Source of the DNA: Rugamonas fusca
GTDB taxonomy: Bacteria > Pseudomonadota > Gammaproteobacteria > Burkholderiales > Burkholderiaceae_D
DNA: 64,000 nucleotides
Direction of reading: 5' to 3'
NCBI RefSeq assembly: GCF_014042365.1
Contig: NZ_JACEZS010000011.1
Coordinates: 124,001 to 188,000 of the forward strand
Shown: positions 52,950-63,230 of the stretch, piece after piece
How the letters are laid out: every line of letters starts with the position of its first letter
How positions within the stretch are numbered: position 1 is the first letter of the stretch
Made by a program: the position numbers and the translations under genes
Notes under the pieces: model-generated
Databases searched by the model: none
What the model saw: only the letters and a program-made list of their open reading frames with translations
Told to the model about the DNA's origin: nothing

Positions 52950-53815
52950 CAGCGGTTGGTCCGGGCCATGCACACCAGGCGCTCGAACAGGTGGATGTCC
53001 TGTTCGTTCTTGAGCAGGGCGCCATGCAGCGGCGGCACGATGGTCTTGGCGTCCTGGCTGCGCAGGGCTTCGGCCGGGATGTCCTCGGCCATGAGCAGCT
53101 TGAGCCAGTCGAGGAATTCGGAGGTGGATGGCTTCTTCTTCAGGCCCTGCACGTCGCGCACTTCGTAGAACGTCTGCAGGGCCTGGGCCAGCAGTTCGCG
53201 TTTCAGGTTGGGGTAGTGGACCGACACGATCTGTTCCATCGTGTCGCGGTCGGGGAATTTGATGTAGTGGAAGAAGCAGCGGCGCAGGAAGGCGTCCGGC
53301 AATTCCTTCTCATTGTTGGAGGTGATGATGACGAGCGGGCGGTGCCTGGCCACCACCATCTCGCGCGTCTCGTACACGTAGAACTCCATGCGGTCCAGTT
53401 CGCGCAGCAGGTCGTTGGGGAATTCGATGTCGGCCTTGTCGATCTCGTCGATCAGCAGCACGACAGGTTCGGGCGCCGTGAACGCCTGCCACAGCACGCC
53501 CTTGACGATGTAGTTGTGGATGTCGCGCACGCGCTCGTCACCGAGCTGCGAATCGCGCAGGCGCGACACGGCGTCGTATTCATACAGGCCTTGCTGGGCC
53601 TTGGTGGTGGACTTGACGTGCCACTGCATCAGCGGCATGTTGAGCGCGGCCGCCACTTCCTCGGCCAGCATGGTCTTGCCGGTGCCCGGCTCGCCCTTGA
53701 TCAGCAGCGGGCGTTGCAGCGTCAGCGATGCGTTGACGGCCAGTTTCAGGTCGTTGGTGGCGACGTAGTTGTCGGAACCCTCGAAGCGCGGGGCGGGTGC
53801 TTGGTTAGCGTGCAT
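52949..53815 (-). CDS. MoxR-family AAA+ ATPase
   Basis: A 288-residue AAA+ protein: Walker A LIKGEPGTGKTMLAEE, Walker B VVLLIDEIDKAD, sensor 1 VIITSNNEKELPDAFLRR with the arginine finger. MoxR ATPases work with VWA proteins to mature or insert cofactors in target complexes. The VWA partner is in the same operon. ATG 53815 was chosen; a GTG five codons earlier also fits. Confidence 0.93.
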   Translation of the reverse strand: MHANQAPAPRFEGSDNYVATNDLKLAVNASLTLQRPLLIKGEPGTGKTMLAEEVAAALNMPLMQWHVKSTTKAQQGLYEYDAVSRLRDSQLGDERVRDIHNYIVKGVLWQAFTAPEPVVLLIDEIDKADIEFPNDLLRELDRMEFYVYETREMVVARHRPLVIITSNNEKELPDAFLRRCFFHYIKFPDRDTMEQIVSVHYPNLKRELLAQALQTFYEVRDVQGLKKKPSTSEFLDWLKLLMAEDIPAEALRSQDAKTIVPPLHGALLKNEQDIHLFERLVCMARTNR

Positions 53816-54078
53816 GGATGGCGGTCTCACTGTGGAAAGGGGGAAGGATGCTGCGGTTCGCAGAAGTTATCGCTGAAGTATAAGACAAGTCACTAGAGGC
53901 TGGCTTCAAAGCGGGGTGGGAACGGCGCGCCACGCCTAGCGAAGATCGGCCGGTTTGTCCATGATTCTTGATAGACTATGGAAACATTCTTGAGTTAGAA
54001 TCGGCGATTGATAGCGCAAAAGTCAAGTTTTGCGCTTGGGCTGTATCCGATTCCTATTGATTACTTAGCCACCACACC

Positions 54079-54405
54079 ATGAAAAAAATCTACGCACTTC
54101 TCGTGCTCGCAGGTTTCGCCCACACCGCCTCGGCGGCCGACATCGTAGGGAACGCCCAGGCCGCTCCCGCCAAGATCGAAATGTGCATCGGCTGCCACGG
54201 CATCCCCGGTTACAAGGCGACCTTCCCCGAAGTGTTTCAGGTGCCTATGATTGGTGGCCAGTCGGCCAAGTATATCGAGAATGCGCTCAAGGCTTACCAG
54301 AAGGGCGAGCGCAAGCACCCCTCCATGAAGGGCATCGCGGCCAGCCTGTCGGACCAGGACATCGCGGACGTGGCGGCATACTATTCCCAGCAAACGGCGA
54401 AATAA
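54079..54405 (+). CDS. c-type cytochrome (class I, small)
   Basis: A 108-residue periplasmic cytochrome: signal peptide ending ASA-ADIV, haem motif CIGCH at 36-40, and a distal Met in VPMIGGQSA or HPSMKGIA. It is a monohaem protein of cytochrome c4/c5-like type. It is followed 11 bases later by a second, related gene, so the two may form a two-domain electron carrier split in two chains. Confidence 0.9.
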   Translation: MKKIYALLVLAGFAHTASAADIVGNAQAAPAKIEMCIGCHGIPGYKATFPEVFQVPMIGGQSAKYIENALKAYQKGERKHPSMKGIAASLSDQDIADVAAYYSQQTAK

Positions 54406-54416
54406 GGACTGAACCG

Positions 54417-54761
54417 ATGAAAAAACTGATCACCGCCCTGTTCTGCTCGGCCGTCTCGCTGTCCGCTTTCGCCAGCGGCAATATCGAAGCCGGCAAGGCC
54501 CTGACGGAAAAATACAGCTGCTTCGCCTGCCACGGCAAGGATTTCAACACCCCGATCGATCCCAGCTATCCCAAGCTGGCCGGCCAGCACAAGGATTACC
54601 TGGAGCACGCGCTGACGGCCTACAAGCGCGGCGACGGCGCCAACGGCCGCGGCAACGCCATCATGGGCGGCCAGGTCAAGCCACTGAGCAACCAGGACAT
54701 CAAGGACCTGGCCGCTTACCTGCACAGCCTGCCTGGCACGCTGTCCACGCCGCACCGCTAA
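54417..54761 (+). CDS. c-type cytochrome (class I, small)
   Basis: A 114-residue periplasmic cytochrome: signal peptide ending AFA-SGN, haem motif CFACH at 35-39, Met ligand in NAIMGGQVKPLS, and the typical final helix DIKDLAAYLHSL. Paralogous in layout to the gene just upstream (YPKLAGQHKDYLEHALTAYK against VPMIGGQSAKYIENALKAYQ). The pair resembles the two halves of cytochrome c4 or the cytochrome partners of terminal oxidases. Confidence 0.9.
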   Translation: MKKLITALFCSAVSLSAFASGNIEAGKALTEKYSCFACHGKDFNTPIDPSYPKLAGQHKDYLEHALTAYKRGDGANGRGNAIMGGQVKPLSNQDIKDLAAYLHSLPGTLSTPHR

Positions 54762-54783
54762 GCCGGCATCGCCAGGCCCTGCA

Positions 54784-54858
54784 CGGCCCATCAAATCGGG
54801 GACGGACCCCAATTTTCGCTATGCGAAGATTGGGGTCCGTCCCCGTTTTGATGGGCCG
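54784..54858. repeat. REP-like hairpin (copy 2)
   Basis: Arms of 36 bases (54784-54819 and 54823-54858) with two mismatches around TAT. The stem contains GGGGACGGACCCC and its complement. It lies between the convergent ends of the cytochrome gene and the DUF1841 gene. Related to the hairpins at 16171 and 58865. Confidence 0.75.
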
Positions 54859-54862
54859 GTGG

Positions 54863-55291
54863 TTATTTGAGGCGGCGCCGCACGCTTTCCACGTAGGCGT
54901 CGCCGTCGAGCGGCAGGCCGGAGCGCTGGGCCGTCCAGATCATCTCGCCCAGGCATTCCATGATCTGGTGGTGCGCGTCGTGGGCCGAGTCCAGCCGCAA
55001 GGTGAGGGCGGTGGCCGCCTCGCGGATGCCGGGCGGCTGGTCGATCGAGATCTGCTCGTCGATCGACAAATGCATAGCCAGGTGCAGGAAGGGGTTGGTC
55101 TGGCCGCTGTCGACGCTGAAGTCGCGCGCCAGCGCCGCTTCCACGTCGCTCAGGAGGTCGTCGTATTCGGGGTGGTGACGGATCCAGTCGGCCGCCATGG
55201 CTTCGATGGGGCTGAGGATGTCGTTGGCGCGCTGCTTGCGGAACGTCTCGCAGAAGAAGCGGCGCACGTCGTCGGAGGAGGGATTGAACAT
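54863..55291 (-). CDS. DUF1841-family protein
   Basis: A 142-residue cytosolic protein, all-helical, beginning MFNPSSDDVRRFFCETFRKQ and containing NPFLHLAMHLSIDEQISIDQ and MECLGEMIWTAQRSGLPLDG, the pattern of DUF1841 in betaproteobacteria. Function is unknown in the family. ATG 55291 gives the conserved N-terminus; a longer reading adds an unrelated basic extension. Confidence 0.85.
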   Translation of the reverse strand: MFNPSSDDVRRFFCETFRKQRANDILSPIEAMAADWIRHHPEYDDLLSDVEAALARDFSVDSGQTNPFLHLAMHLSIDEQISIDQPPGIREAATALTLRLDSAHDAHHQIMECLGEMIWTAQRSGLPLDGDAYVESVRRRLK

Positions 55292-55469
55292 GGGTGGTAT
55301 CAGGGATGGAACAGCCAGCCGCCATTGTACCCGCTGCGCCAGGCGCGCACCCGCGACGGACATCTCGCCTGGCGATGCGGCCGTGCAGCAAAACGGGCGG
55401 GACCGCCATCCGGCCGTCCCGCCCGCCCATACTGCCCATACGGTGAATACTGTTTTGGCCCGATGACCG

Positions 55470-56240
55470 TCAGCCGCCCGCCTTGACCACGTCCGCCGCT
55501 TCCTCCTGCACGGCCGGGGCCAGGGCCGCCGGCGCGGCCGGGGCGATGGTCACCGGCGTCGCCGGTGCCTGGCGGGGCGGGCGTGGCTGTCCGCGTCCGG
55601 CCGGGCCGCCGGCCTGCTGCTGGAGCGCTTCCGGCTGCGCACCCGGCTGCGCCGCGGCGCTGGCCGGCACGCCTTCCGCGCACGGCGCCGGCGCCGTCAC
55701 GGCCCGGGGCGCGTGCGGCTGGCGCAAATAGCGCGACGTGTGGCGGTGCTGGCTGTTGCCATGCGCCGGCCAGGTCAGGAAACGCGACAATTCCTGCAGC
55801 GCGCGCTGGTACACCTCGCGCTTGAATTCGATCACCACGTCCAGCGGCACCCAGTAGTCATGCCAGCGCCAGGCGTCGAATTCGGGATGGTCGGTCAGGC
55901 GCAGGTTGACGTCGTTGTCGCGCGCGCACATGCGCAACAAAAACCAGATCTGCTTTTGCCCCCGGTAGTGGCCGCGGATTTCCCGCTTGATGAAGTGGTC
56001 AGGCACCTCGTAGCGCAGCCAGTCGCGCGTGCGGCCGACGATCTTGACGTGCTCCTGCCTTAACCCGATCTCCTCTTCCAACTCCCGGTACATCGCCTGT
56101 TCCGGCGTTTCACCGTACTTGATACCGCCTTGCGGAAACTGCCATGAGTGCTCGCGCACCCGCTTGCCCCACCACACCTCGTTATGGGCGTTCAGCAGGA
56201 TGATGCCGACGTTGGGCCGAAACCCTTCACGATCGAGCAT
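55470..56240 (-). CDS. rppH: RNA pyrophosphohydrolase
   Basis: A 256-residue Nudix enzyme that removes pyrophosphate from 5'-triphosphate RNA and starts mRNA decay. The Nudix box is [20 protein letters not shown] and continues [14 protein letters not shown] opens the domain. The catalytic part ends near residue 165; the last 90 residues are a Pro/Ala/Gln-rich, low-complexity tail absent from the E. coli enzyme but common in betaproteobacteria. Transcribed divergently from proS, a conserved arrangement in this group. ATG 56240 has GAGGTG upstream. Confidence 0.93.
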   Translation of the reverse strand: MLDREGFRPNVGIILLNAHNEVWWGKRVREHSWQFPQGGIKYGETPEQAMYRELEEEIGLRQEHVKIVGRTRDWLRYEVPDHFIKREIRGHYRGQKQIWFLLRMCARDNDVNLRLTDHPEFDAWRWHDYWVPLDVVIEFKREVYQRALQELSRFLTWPAHGNSQHRHTSRYLRQPHAPRAVTAPAPCAEGVPASAAAQPGAQPEALQQQAGGPAGRGQPRPPRQAPATPVTIAPAAPAALAPAVQEEAADVVKAGG

Positions 56241-56443
56241 GTTGCACCTCAAACTTTCTGCGACTAAGCGTCCGGCTTACATTTTTGCCCACAAATTGGC
56301 GTGCCGGCACGGTTTTCGGGGTACGAAAACGGCCGCAACGCCATCAATTGAACGCATTTGTATAAAGTATGGACGCATCAGCCAGCTAATCCTTTAAAAT
56401 TAGGTTGATTATAACCCTCTCTTTTTAAAAAGAATTCACCGTT

Positions 56444-58180
56444 ATGCGCGCCTCCCGATTTTTTATTTCCACGCTTAAAGAAGCGCCAGCCGATGCCGAA
56501 ATCGTCAGCCACCAGCTGATGATGCGGGCCGGCATGATCAAACGCCTGGGCTCGGGCATCTACACCTACATGCCGATGGGCTTGCGGGTGATCCGCAAGG
56601 TCGAAGCGATCGTGCGCGAAGAGATGAACGCCGCCGCCGCCATTGAACTGCTGATGCCGCTCGTGCAGCCGGCCGAACTGTGGCAGGAAACGGGCCGCTG
56701 GGACAAGATGGGGCCGGAACTGATGCGCGTCAAGGACCGCCACGGCCGCGACTTCGCCATCCAGCCCACGTCCGAGGAAGTGATCACCGATGTTGTCCGT
56801 TCGGAAATTAAATCCTATCGCCAACTGCCGTTGAATTTTTACCACATCCAGACCAAGTTCCGCGACGAGCGCCGCCCCCGCTTCGGCCTGATGCGCGGCC
56901 GCGAGTTCACCATGAAGGATGCCTACTCGTTCGACCGCGACCTGGCCGGCATGCAAGCGTCGTACAAGGTCATGTATGACGCCTACACCCGCATCTTCAA
57001 CCGCTTCGGCCTGAAGTTCCGCGCCGTGGCGGCCGACAACGGCGCCATCGGCGGCACCGGCTCGCACGAATTCCACGTGATCGCCAGCACCGGCGAGGAT
57101 GCGCTGGTGTACTGCCCGACCTCCGACTACGCGGCCAATATGGAAGCGGCCGAGGCGCTGCCGCTGGCGGCCGCCCGTCCGGCCGCCACGGAAGCCCTGG
57201 TCAAGGCGTCCACCCCGAACGCGACCAAGTGCGAACAGGTGGCCGAGCTGCTGGGCCTGCCGTTGAGCCGCACCGTCAAGACCATCGCGCTGACGGTGGA
57301 CCACGAGCAGGATGGCAAGGTCACCCGGCAATACTTCATGTTGCTGCTGCGCGGCGACCATGAACTGAACGAAGTCAAGGTCGGCAAGGTGCCCGGCCTG
57401 GCCGCCCACCGCTTCTCGACCGAAGCGGAAATCCTGGAAGTGTACGGCTGCGTGCCCGGCTACCTGGGCCCGATCGGCACCAAGGCCCCCGTCACCGTGG
57501 TGGCCGACCGCACGGTGGCCAACATGGCCGACTTCGTGTGCGGCGCCAACGACGCCGGTTTCCACTACACGGGCGCCAACTGGGGCCGCGATGCGCTCGA
57601 ACCGGCCCTCGTGGCCGACCTGCGCAACGTGGTCGAAGGCGACGCCTCGCCGGACGGCAAGGGCGTGCTGGCCATCGAACGCGGCATCGAAGTGGGCCAC
57701 GTGTTCCAGCTCGGTACGGCCTATTCGGAAAGCATGAAAGCCACCTTCCTGGACGAGAACGGCAAGCCGGCACCGCTGCAGATGGGCTGCTACGGCATCG
57801 GCATTACCCGCATCCTGGGCGCGGCCATCGAGCAGAACTTCGACGACAAGGGCATCATCTGGCCGACCGCGCTGGCCCCGTTCGAGCTGGTGCTGTGCCC
57901 GATGGGCATGGACCGCAGCGAGCTGGTCAAGGCGGAAACGGAGCAGCTGTACGCGCAAGCCCAGGCGGCCGGCATCGACGTGATCGTGGACGACCGCGGC
58001 CTGCGTCCGGGCGCCATGTTCGCTGACTGGGAACTGATCGGCGTGCCGCACCGCGTCGTGATCGGCGAGCGCGGCCTGAAGGAAGGCAATCTGGAATACC
58101 AGGGCCGCCGCGATACGGAAGCCACGGCCGTGCCGCTGGCCGACATCATCCCCTTCATCAAGGGCAAGCTCGCGGCCTGA
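56444..58180 (+). CDS. proS: Prolyl-tRNA synthetase
   Basis: A 578-residue bacterial-type class II synthetase with the editing (INS) domain inserted between motifs 2 and 3. Motif 1 region [20 protein letters not shown], motif 2 [23 protein letters not shown] domain about 225-400, motif 3 [17 protein letters not shown]. It charges tRNA-Pro and clears mischarged Ala. Full length; starts 203 bases from the divergent rppH gene. The next gene starts two bases after its stop. Confidence 0.98.
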   Translation: MRASRFFISTLKEAPADAEIVSHQLMMRAGMIKRLGSGIYTYMPMGLRVIRKVEAIVREEMNAAAAIELLMPLVQPAELWQETGRWDKMGPELMRVKDRHGRDFAIQPTSEEVITDVVRSEIKSYRQLPLNFYHIQTKFRDERRPRFGLMRGREFTMKDAYSFDRDLAGMQASYKVMYDAYTRIFNRFGLKFRAVAADNGAIGGTGSHEFHVIASTGEDALVYCPTSDYAANMEAAEALPLAAARPAATEALVKASTPNATKCEQVAELLGLPLSRTVKTIALTVDHEQDGKVTRQYFMLLLRGDHELNEVKVGKVPGLAAHRFSTEAEILEVYGCVPGYLGPIGTKAPVTVVADRTVANMADFVCGANDAGFHYTGANWGRDALEPALVADLRNVVEGDASPDGKGVLAIERGIEVGHVFQLGTAYSESMKATFLDENGKPAPLQMGCYGIGITRILGAAIEQNFDDKGIIWPTALAPFELVLCPMGMDRSELVKAETEQLYAQAQAAGIDVIVDDRGLRPGAMFADWELIGVPHRVVIGERGLKEGNLEYQGRRDTEATAVPLADIIPFIKGKLAA

Positions 58181-58182
58181 CC

Positions 58183-58857
58183 GTGGACACCCTGACCGCC
58201 CCCCGTCCAGCCAACGGCGCCGACCGGCGCCGCTGGTGGGCCCGGCCCCAGCGCTGGGCGATGGCGCTGGCGCTGGCCACGGGGGCGCTGCACGGCCCCA
58301 ATGCCCACGCCGGCAGCCAGAAGGAGGAGGCGCTGGCCGACTCGGTGCGGCTGGCGCTGTCGAACGCCATCCTGGACGCCCGTCCGCCCAAGCCCACGTT
58401 CCGCAATCCCGCCGACCAGCAGCGCTACCAGGTGTGGCTGGCGCAGATGTCGGCCCGCTTGCAGCGGCGCCTGCCGGACCAGCAGGTGCGCACGGAATTC
58501 CTGGAAACGGCGTGGTACGAGGCGCACCGGGCCGGCCTCGACCCCGGTCTCGTGCTGGGCCTGATCCAGGTGGAATCGGCCTACCGCAAGTACGCCGTGT
58601 CCATGGTGGGCGCGCGCGGCTACATGCAGGTGATGCCGTTCTGGACCAACGTGATCGGCGACCGCAACCGCAGCGCCCTGTTCAATATGCAGACCAATCT
58701 GCGCTACGGCTGCGCCATCCTGCGCATGTACCTGGACATGGAAGCGGGCAACCTCTATTTGGCGCTGGGCCGCTACAACGGCAGCCGCGGCCGCCCCGAA
58801 TATCCGAACGCCGTGCTGTCGGCGTGGCAGAACTGGAAGTTCAAGTCACCGCTGTAG
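58183..58857 (+). CDS. Lytic transglycosylase (SLT domain)
   Basis: A 224-residue murein lytic transglycosylase. A hydrophobic N-terminal segment (WAMALALATGALHGPNAHA) is the signal peptide. The SLT domain starts near residue 105; the catalytic Glu is in LGLIQVESAYRKYAVS and the family motif is ARGYMQVMPFW, followed by RYGCAILRMYLD and ALGRYNGS. GTG start two bases after the proS stop. It cleaves peptidoglycan glycan strands in the periplasm. Confidence 0.9.
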   Translation: MDTLTAPRPANGADRRRWWARPQRWAMALALATGALHGPNAHAGSQKEEALADSVRLALSNAILDARPPKPTFRNPADQQRYQVWLAQMSARLQRRLPDQQVRTEFLETAWYEAHRAGLDPGLVLGLIQVESAYRKYAVSMVGARGYMQVMPFWTNVIGDRNRSALFNMQTNLRYGCAILRMYLDMEAGNLYLALGRYNGSRGRPEYPNAVLSAWQNWKFKSPL

Positions 58858-58864
58858 GCAAAGA

Positions 58865-58924
58865 AAAATCGGGGACGTAACATGATTTATCTTGTGGGAA
58901 AAATCGTGTTACGTCCCCGATTTT
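58865..58924. repeat. REP-like hairpin (copy 3)
   Basis: Arms of 24 bases (58865-58888 and 58901-58924), one mismatch, 12-base loop. The stem carries GGGGACGTAACA and its complement, close to copy 1 at 16171. It lies between the convergent ends of the transglycosylase gene and the SWIB gene. Confidence 0.8.
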
Positions 58925-58994
58925 GTGGGCGGGAAAAAAAACGCCCCGGCCGGTCGGGCGGGGCGGTTCGCTCGGCGCGCATGGCCGCCAGCGC

Positions 58995-59366
58995 TTAGGA
59001 CAGGTGCGCGGAGATCAGCTTGGTCATCTCGAACATCGACACCTGGGCTTTGCCGCCGAATACGGCCTTCAGCTTGTCGTCGGCATTGATCATGCGGCGG
59101 TTGGCTGGATCCTGCAGGTTGAGCTTCTTGATGTAGTCCCACACTTTCTTGGTCACTTCAGTGCGCGGCAACGGGGCGGCGCCAACCACGGCGGCCAGCA
59201 CGGCCGACGGCGTCATTTCCTTCATGAAAGCGGCGTTCGGTTTGCGCGGTGCGGCCGGAGCGGCTGCTTTTTTCACGGCGGGTGCTGCTTTTTTCACGGC
59301 GGCGGGCTTGGCGGCCGCCGCTTTCTTGACTGGTGCTGCTGCTGGGGTTTTTTTGGCTGTTGCCAT
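58995..59366 (-). CDS. SWIB/MDM2-domain protein
   Basis: A 123-residue protein with a Lys/Ala/Pro-rich, histone H1-like tail (about residues 1-45) and a SWIB domain (about 47-123; LPRTEVTKKVWDYIKKLNLQ then DPANRRMINADDKLKAVFG). Such proteins occur in Chlamydia and betaproteobacteria and are probably nucleoid- or chromatin-associated. AAGGAGG precedes the start. Confidence 0.9.
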   Translation of the reverse strand: MATAKKTPAAAPVKKAAAAKPAAVKKAAPAVKKAAAPAAPRKPNAAFMKEMTPSAVLAAVVGAAPLPRTEVTKKVWDYIKKLNLQDPANRRMINADDKLKAVFGGKAQVSMFEMTKLISAHLS

Positions 59367-59544
59367 CTTCTAGCCTCCTTAACGAACACATGGAAAATTG
59401 CGCAATTGATCGCACGGCTAATATTGGTGGGGATTGTCCGGGGATGCAAGTGTTTTTCGCGTTTTTTCCCGGAAACACCACTTAAATCAGGGGGGCGGTG
59501 CGCTCACGCACGGTTCAGGGGCACCAGCCCCTGTCTTTACACGT

Positions 59545-59580
59545 AAAAACACCGCCTGGCGCGGGGCGCGCAGGCGGTGT
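59545..59580 (-). terminator. Intrinsic terminator of ffh
   Basis: On the minus strand, 32 bases after the ffh stop, ACACCGCCTG and CAGGCGGTGT are perfect 10-base arms around a GC-rich 12-base loop, directly followed by TTTT. This is a canonical Rho-independent terminator. Confidence 0.85.
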
Positions 59581-59612
59581 CGCCAGTACTGCCAAGGATG
59601 ACGAAACAGGGC

Positions 59613-60980
59613 TTAACGCAGGCCCGGCATCATGCCTTTCATCGAGCGCATCATCTTCATCATGCCGCCGCCCGACAGTTTTTTCATCATGGTCTGCATC
59701 TGCTCGAACTGGGTCAGCATGCGGTTTACTTCCTGCACCTGCACGCCGGCGCCGGCCGCGATGCGGCGTTTGCGGGTGGCCTTGATCAGCTCCGGCTTGG
59801 CCCGCTCGAGCGGCGTCATCGAATCGATGATGCCGACCATGCGCCGCACCTGCTTGTCGGCCTGGTCCATGTTGGCGTTGCCGGCCGCCTGCTGGAACTG
59901 GGCCGGCAGCTTGTCGACCAGGCTGGCCATGCCGCCCATCTTCTTCATCTGGCCCAGCTGGGCCTTGAAGTCGTTCATGTCGAACTTGCCGCCGACCTTG
60001 ATCTTTTGCGCCAGGTCGGCCGCCGCCTTGGCGTCCACCCCCTTGCGCGCTTCCTCGACCAGGGCCAGGATGTCGCCCATGCCCAGGATGCGGTTGGCCA
60101 TGCGCTGCGGGTCGAACGCTTCCAGCCCGTCCAGTTTCTCGGACACGCCGGCGAACTTGATGGGCTTGCCCGTGATGTGGCGCACCGACAGCGCCGCACC
60201 GCCGCGCGAGTCGCCATCGAGCTTGGTGAGCACGATGCCGGTCAGCGGCAGCGCGTCGTTGAAGGCCTTGGCCGTGTTGATGGCGTCCTGACCCAGCATG
60301 GCGTCGACCACGAACAGGGTTTCGATCGGTTTCACGGCGCCGTGGATGGCGGCGATCTCGCGCATCATCTCTTCGTCGATACCGAGGCGGCCGGCCGTGT
60401 CGATGATCAAGACGTCGTGGTAATGCTTCCTGGCCCAGTCCAGCGCGGCCAGCGCGATGTCGACCGGCTTGTCGGCCGCCGTGGACGGGAAGAAGTCGGC
60501 GCCCACCTGGCCGCTCACCGATTGCAGCTGGGCGATCGCGGCCGGACGGTAGACGTCGGCCGACACGGTCAGCACTTTCTTCTTCTTTTGTTCCTTGAGG
60601 TACTTGGCCAGCTTGCCGACGGTGGTGGTCTTACCGACACCCTGCAGGCCGGCCATCAGGATGATGGCGGGCGGCTGCTGGGCGAAGCTGAGCTGGGCGG
60701 CTTGTTCGCCCAGGTCGGCGCCCATGATGGCGGCCAGTTCGCGCTGCACCACGCCCACCAGGGCCTGGCCGGGCGAGAGCGAGGACAGCACTTCCTCGCC
60801 CATGGATTTTTCCTTGACGCGGGCGATGAACTCGCGCACGGCCGGCAGGGCCACGTCGGCCTCCAGCAGCGCCAGCCGCACTTCGCGCAGCATTTCAGCG
60901 GTGTTGGCCTCGGTCAGGCGGGCCTCGCCGCGCATGGTCTTGACGACCTTGGCGAGACGCTGGGTGAGATTATCTAGCAT
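59613..60980 (-). CDS. ffh: Signal recognition particle protein
   Basis: A 455-residue SRP54-type GTPase that binds signal sequences and 4.5S RNA. N-domain to about residue 85; G domain with GLQGVGKTTTVGKLA, DVYRPAAIAQL, DTAGRLG and TKLDGDSRGG; methionine-rich M domain at the C-terminus (MMKKLSGGGMMKMMRSMKGM). ATG 60980 gives the usual MLDNLTQRL start. The gene is followed by a good terminator. Confidence 0.98.
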   Translation of the reverse strand: MLDNLTQRLAKVVKTMRGEARLTEANTAEMLREVRLALLEADVALPAVREFIARVKEKSMGEEVLSSLSPGQALVGVVQRELAAIMGADLGEQAAQLSFAQQPPAIILMAGLQGVGKTTTVGKLAKYLKEQKKKKVLTVSADVYRPAAIAQLQSVSGQVGADFFPSTAADKPVDIALAALDWARKHYHDVLIIDTAGRLGIDEEMMREIAAIHGAVKPIETLFVVDAMLGQDAINTAKAFNDALPLTGIVLTKLDGDSRGGAALSVRHITGKPIKFAGVSEKLDGLEAFDPQRMANRILGMGDILALVEEARKGVDAKAAADLAQKIKVGGKFDMNDFKAQLGQMKKMGGMASLVDKLPAQFQQAAGNANMDQADKQVRRMVGIIDSMTPLERAKPELIKATRKRRIAAGAGVQVQEVNRMLTQFEQMQTMMKKLSGGGMMKMMRSMKGMMPGLR

Positions 60981-61073
60981 GATGAACCTGGAATCAGTCT
61001 GGAGGTTGGCCGGCCGGGGCCGGACGATGGCCGCCATTTTACCCCATCGTGGCGCCCCCGCCACCCGCCCCGC

Positions 61074-63230
61074 TTATGGCAGCACCAGGCGCAGCACGGC
61101 CGAACCGGCGATCACGGCGAAGGTGTGGGGGCCGGTGGGCACCAGCGCCGTACTGTAATCGAACTGGACCGGCAGGGCACCGAAGAAGGCACGCTCGCCG
61201 CTGCCGGCGATGTCGGTGCGGCTGCCGTCGGGCGCCAGCCGGTACAGGACGCGCTTGTTGTAGTCGGCCTGGTACACATAACCATCGGGCGCCGCGTTCA
61301 GGCCCGGCGGCAGGCTGGCGATGGTGCTCACCACGCCCTGCGGGCTCAGCTTGCGCAAGGTCGTGTGGGCGCTATTGTGCTGGTCGTAGTCGGACAGGTA
61401 GACGTTGCCGTCCGCGTCGGCCCCGAGCAGGGTGGGGCCGCCGAAGCGGGCCTCGGTGGCGGCGCCGTCGCGCTGCAGCGGCACGGCGCTGTTCGGACCG
61501 GGCTGGCCGGCCACCAGCGTCATGGCGCCGTTTGGCTGCAGCCAGTAGATCGCGCCGCCGTCCATGGGCAGGTGGTTCGCGCCGACCGGCCGCAAGGCCA
61601 GCAGCAGCCGGCCGGCCGCATCGACCACCAGGCCCGACGGCTTGCCGTCGGCCGTCTGCGGCAAGGTGCTGACCTGGCCGGACGGCGTGGTCTTGCGCAC
61701 CACCAGCCGATGCTGGAACGGGCGTGCGTCGTTCGCGCCGCCGTCGATGGTGTACAGATTGCCGTCGTGGTCGGCCGCCATCATGCCGGGATCACAGTAG
61801 TGCGCCGCGGCGCCCTGGCCATCGGCGGGCAGGCCGCTGCCGTTGTCCAGGCCGACGAACGGATGGCGCGTACCGTCGGCGTCCAGGCGCACGATGGCGG
61901 CCGCGCCGATGGCCAGCAGCGCGCCGTCCGCACCCATGCGCAGGAAGGTGTCCGGCGTGCCAGTGCGCCCGCACTGTCCGGCCCACAAGCCGGCCGGATC
62001 GTTCTGCCGGAACAGGGTGTGAATGGTACCGCCAGCGATGCGGCGCACGTCATAGGAGTTGGCGCTGTTATCAATGGGACGGTCCAGCACCAGCACGGCG
62101 CCGCTGGCGTCGAGCGCCACGCTGCGCGGGCCTTGCAGGCCGGCGCTGGCAGCGTCGCCGTCGGTGGGGCCGGGGCCGAGGCGGGCCAGCGTCGTGACGA
62201 CGCCTTTCGTGCTGACCTGGCGCACGCCGCGCTCGTCCGCCACATACAGGGTGCCGTCCGCGCCGCCCACCATGTCGAACAGCGTGCTGAAGCGCGCCGC
62301 GTCGCCGCTGCCATCCACGTCGGGCGAGGCGCCCTGTCCGTGCACACCGGCCAGCACCTGATAGCTGCCATCGGCGTTCATCTGGCCCACGTGGTCGCCC
62401 GCCAGCAGGTAGACCGTGCCGCCGGCGCCAGCCACCAGGTTGGTGGCGGAGACGCGGTCGGGCAGCTTGCCGACGGTGGTGGCGCTGCCGTCGGCGTGCA
62501 GTTTGCGCACGTAATACGTGTAGCGGTCGCCCGCGTTGGTGACCCAGATCGATTGCTCTTGCAGCAGGTAGACGCTGCCGTCGGGTGCCACGCTGAGCGC
62601 GATCACGGCGGCCCCGTAAGCGCCGTCGCTGATGAGCCAGTCGTCATGGACGATGGTGGTGACGTTGCCGTCGGCGCTGATCTTGCGGATGGTCGGCTTG
62701 CGGGATTCGCTGTAGTCGGCCACGTACAGGTTGCCGGCGCCATCGCGCGTGGCGTTCAGGATGCCGCCGAAGCGGGCGGCCACGCCTGGTCCATCGAGGA
62801 TGAACTTGCCGCCGATGTCGCCGGCGATCAGGCTCAGCCCAGTCGGCGGCAGCAGTTGCAGCACGATGGTCTTGCTCAAGCCGCCGGACGTGGCCGTGAT
62901 CGTGACTTGGGTCGGCGTGGCCACTTGTGCCGGCGGCAGGTAATTCACGCTGGCGCCGCTGGCCGCGCTCAGGCCGCCGATGCTGCCGGGCGCCAGTTGC
63001 CAGGCAACGGTGCCGGCGCCGTCGAGCGCGGCCGTCAGCGCCAGCGGCTGGCCGCCGGCGTGCAGTTCGGGGGCGCTGCCGCTCACCGTCAGCGTGGTGG
63101 CGGGGGCGGGTGTGGCGGGCGTGGCCGGGGCCGGCGTGCCGCCGCCGCCACCGCAGGCGGCCAGCGCCCCGCTCAGGATCAGGGAAGACAGGAGGGCGCG
63201 CAGGGTGCCGTGAGGGAGATGGGCTGACAT
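61074..63230 (-). CDS. NHL-repeat lipoprotein
   Basis: A 718-residue protein with a lipoprotein signal (LSGALAACGGGGG, Cys at about 26), a Thr/Pro/Ala linker, an Ig-like domain (about 45-130) and then a long series of NHL/beta-propeller repeats, each with a phrase such as GNLYVADYSESRKPTIRKIS, GTLYVADERGVRQVS or GNVYLSDYDQHNSAHTTLRK. It should be anchored in the outer or inner membrane with the propeller in the periplasm or outside. Ligand unknown. Stops 93 bases from the ffh start. Confidence 0.85.
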   Translation of the reverse strand: MSAHLPHGTLRALLSSLILSGALAACGGGGGTPAPATPATPAPATTLTVSGSAPELHAGGQPLALTAALDGAGTVAWQLAPGSIGGLSAASGASVNYLPPAQVATPTQVTITATSGGLSKTIVLQLLPPTGLSLIAGDIGGKFILDGPGVAARFGGILNATRDGAGNLYVADYSESRKPTIRKISADGNVTTIVHDDWLISDGAYGAAVIALSVAPDGSVYLLQEQSIWVTNAGDRYTYYVRKLHADGSATTVGKLPDRVSATNLVAGAGGTVYLLAGDHVGQMNADGSYQVLAGVHGQGASPDVDGSGDAARFSTLFDMVGGADGTLYVADERGVRQVSTKGVVTTLARLGPGPTDGDAASAGLQGPRSVALDASGAVLVLDRPIDNSANSYDVRRIAGGTIHTLFRQNDPAGLWAGQCGRTGTPDTFLRMGADGALLAIGAAAIVRLDADGTRHPFVGLDNGSGLPADGQGAAAHYCDPGMMAADHDGNLYTIDGGANDARPFQHRLVVRKTTPSGQVSTLPQTADGKPSGLVVDAAGRLLLALRPVGANHLPMDGGAIYWLQPNGAMTLVAGQPGPNSAVPLQRDGAATEARFGGPTLLGADADGNVYLSDYDQHNSAHTTLRKLSPQGVVSTIASLPPGLNAAPDGYVYQADYNKRVLYRLAPDGSRTDIAGSGERAFFGALPVQFDYSTALVPTGPHTFAVIAGSAVLRLVLP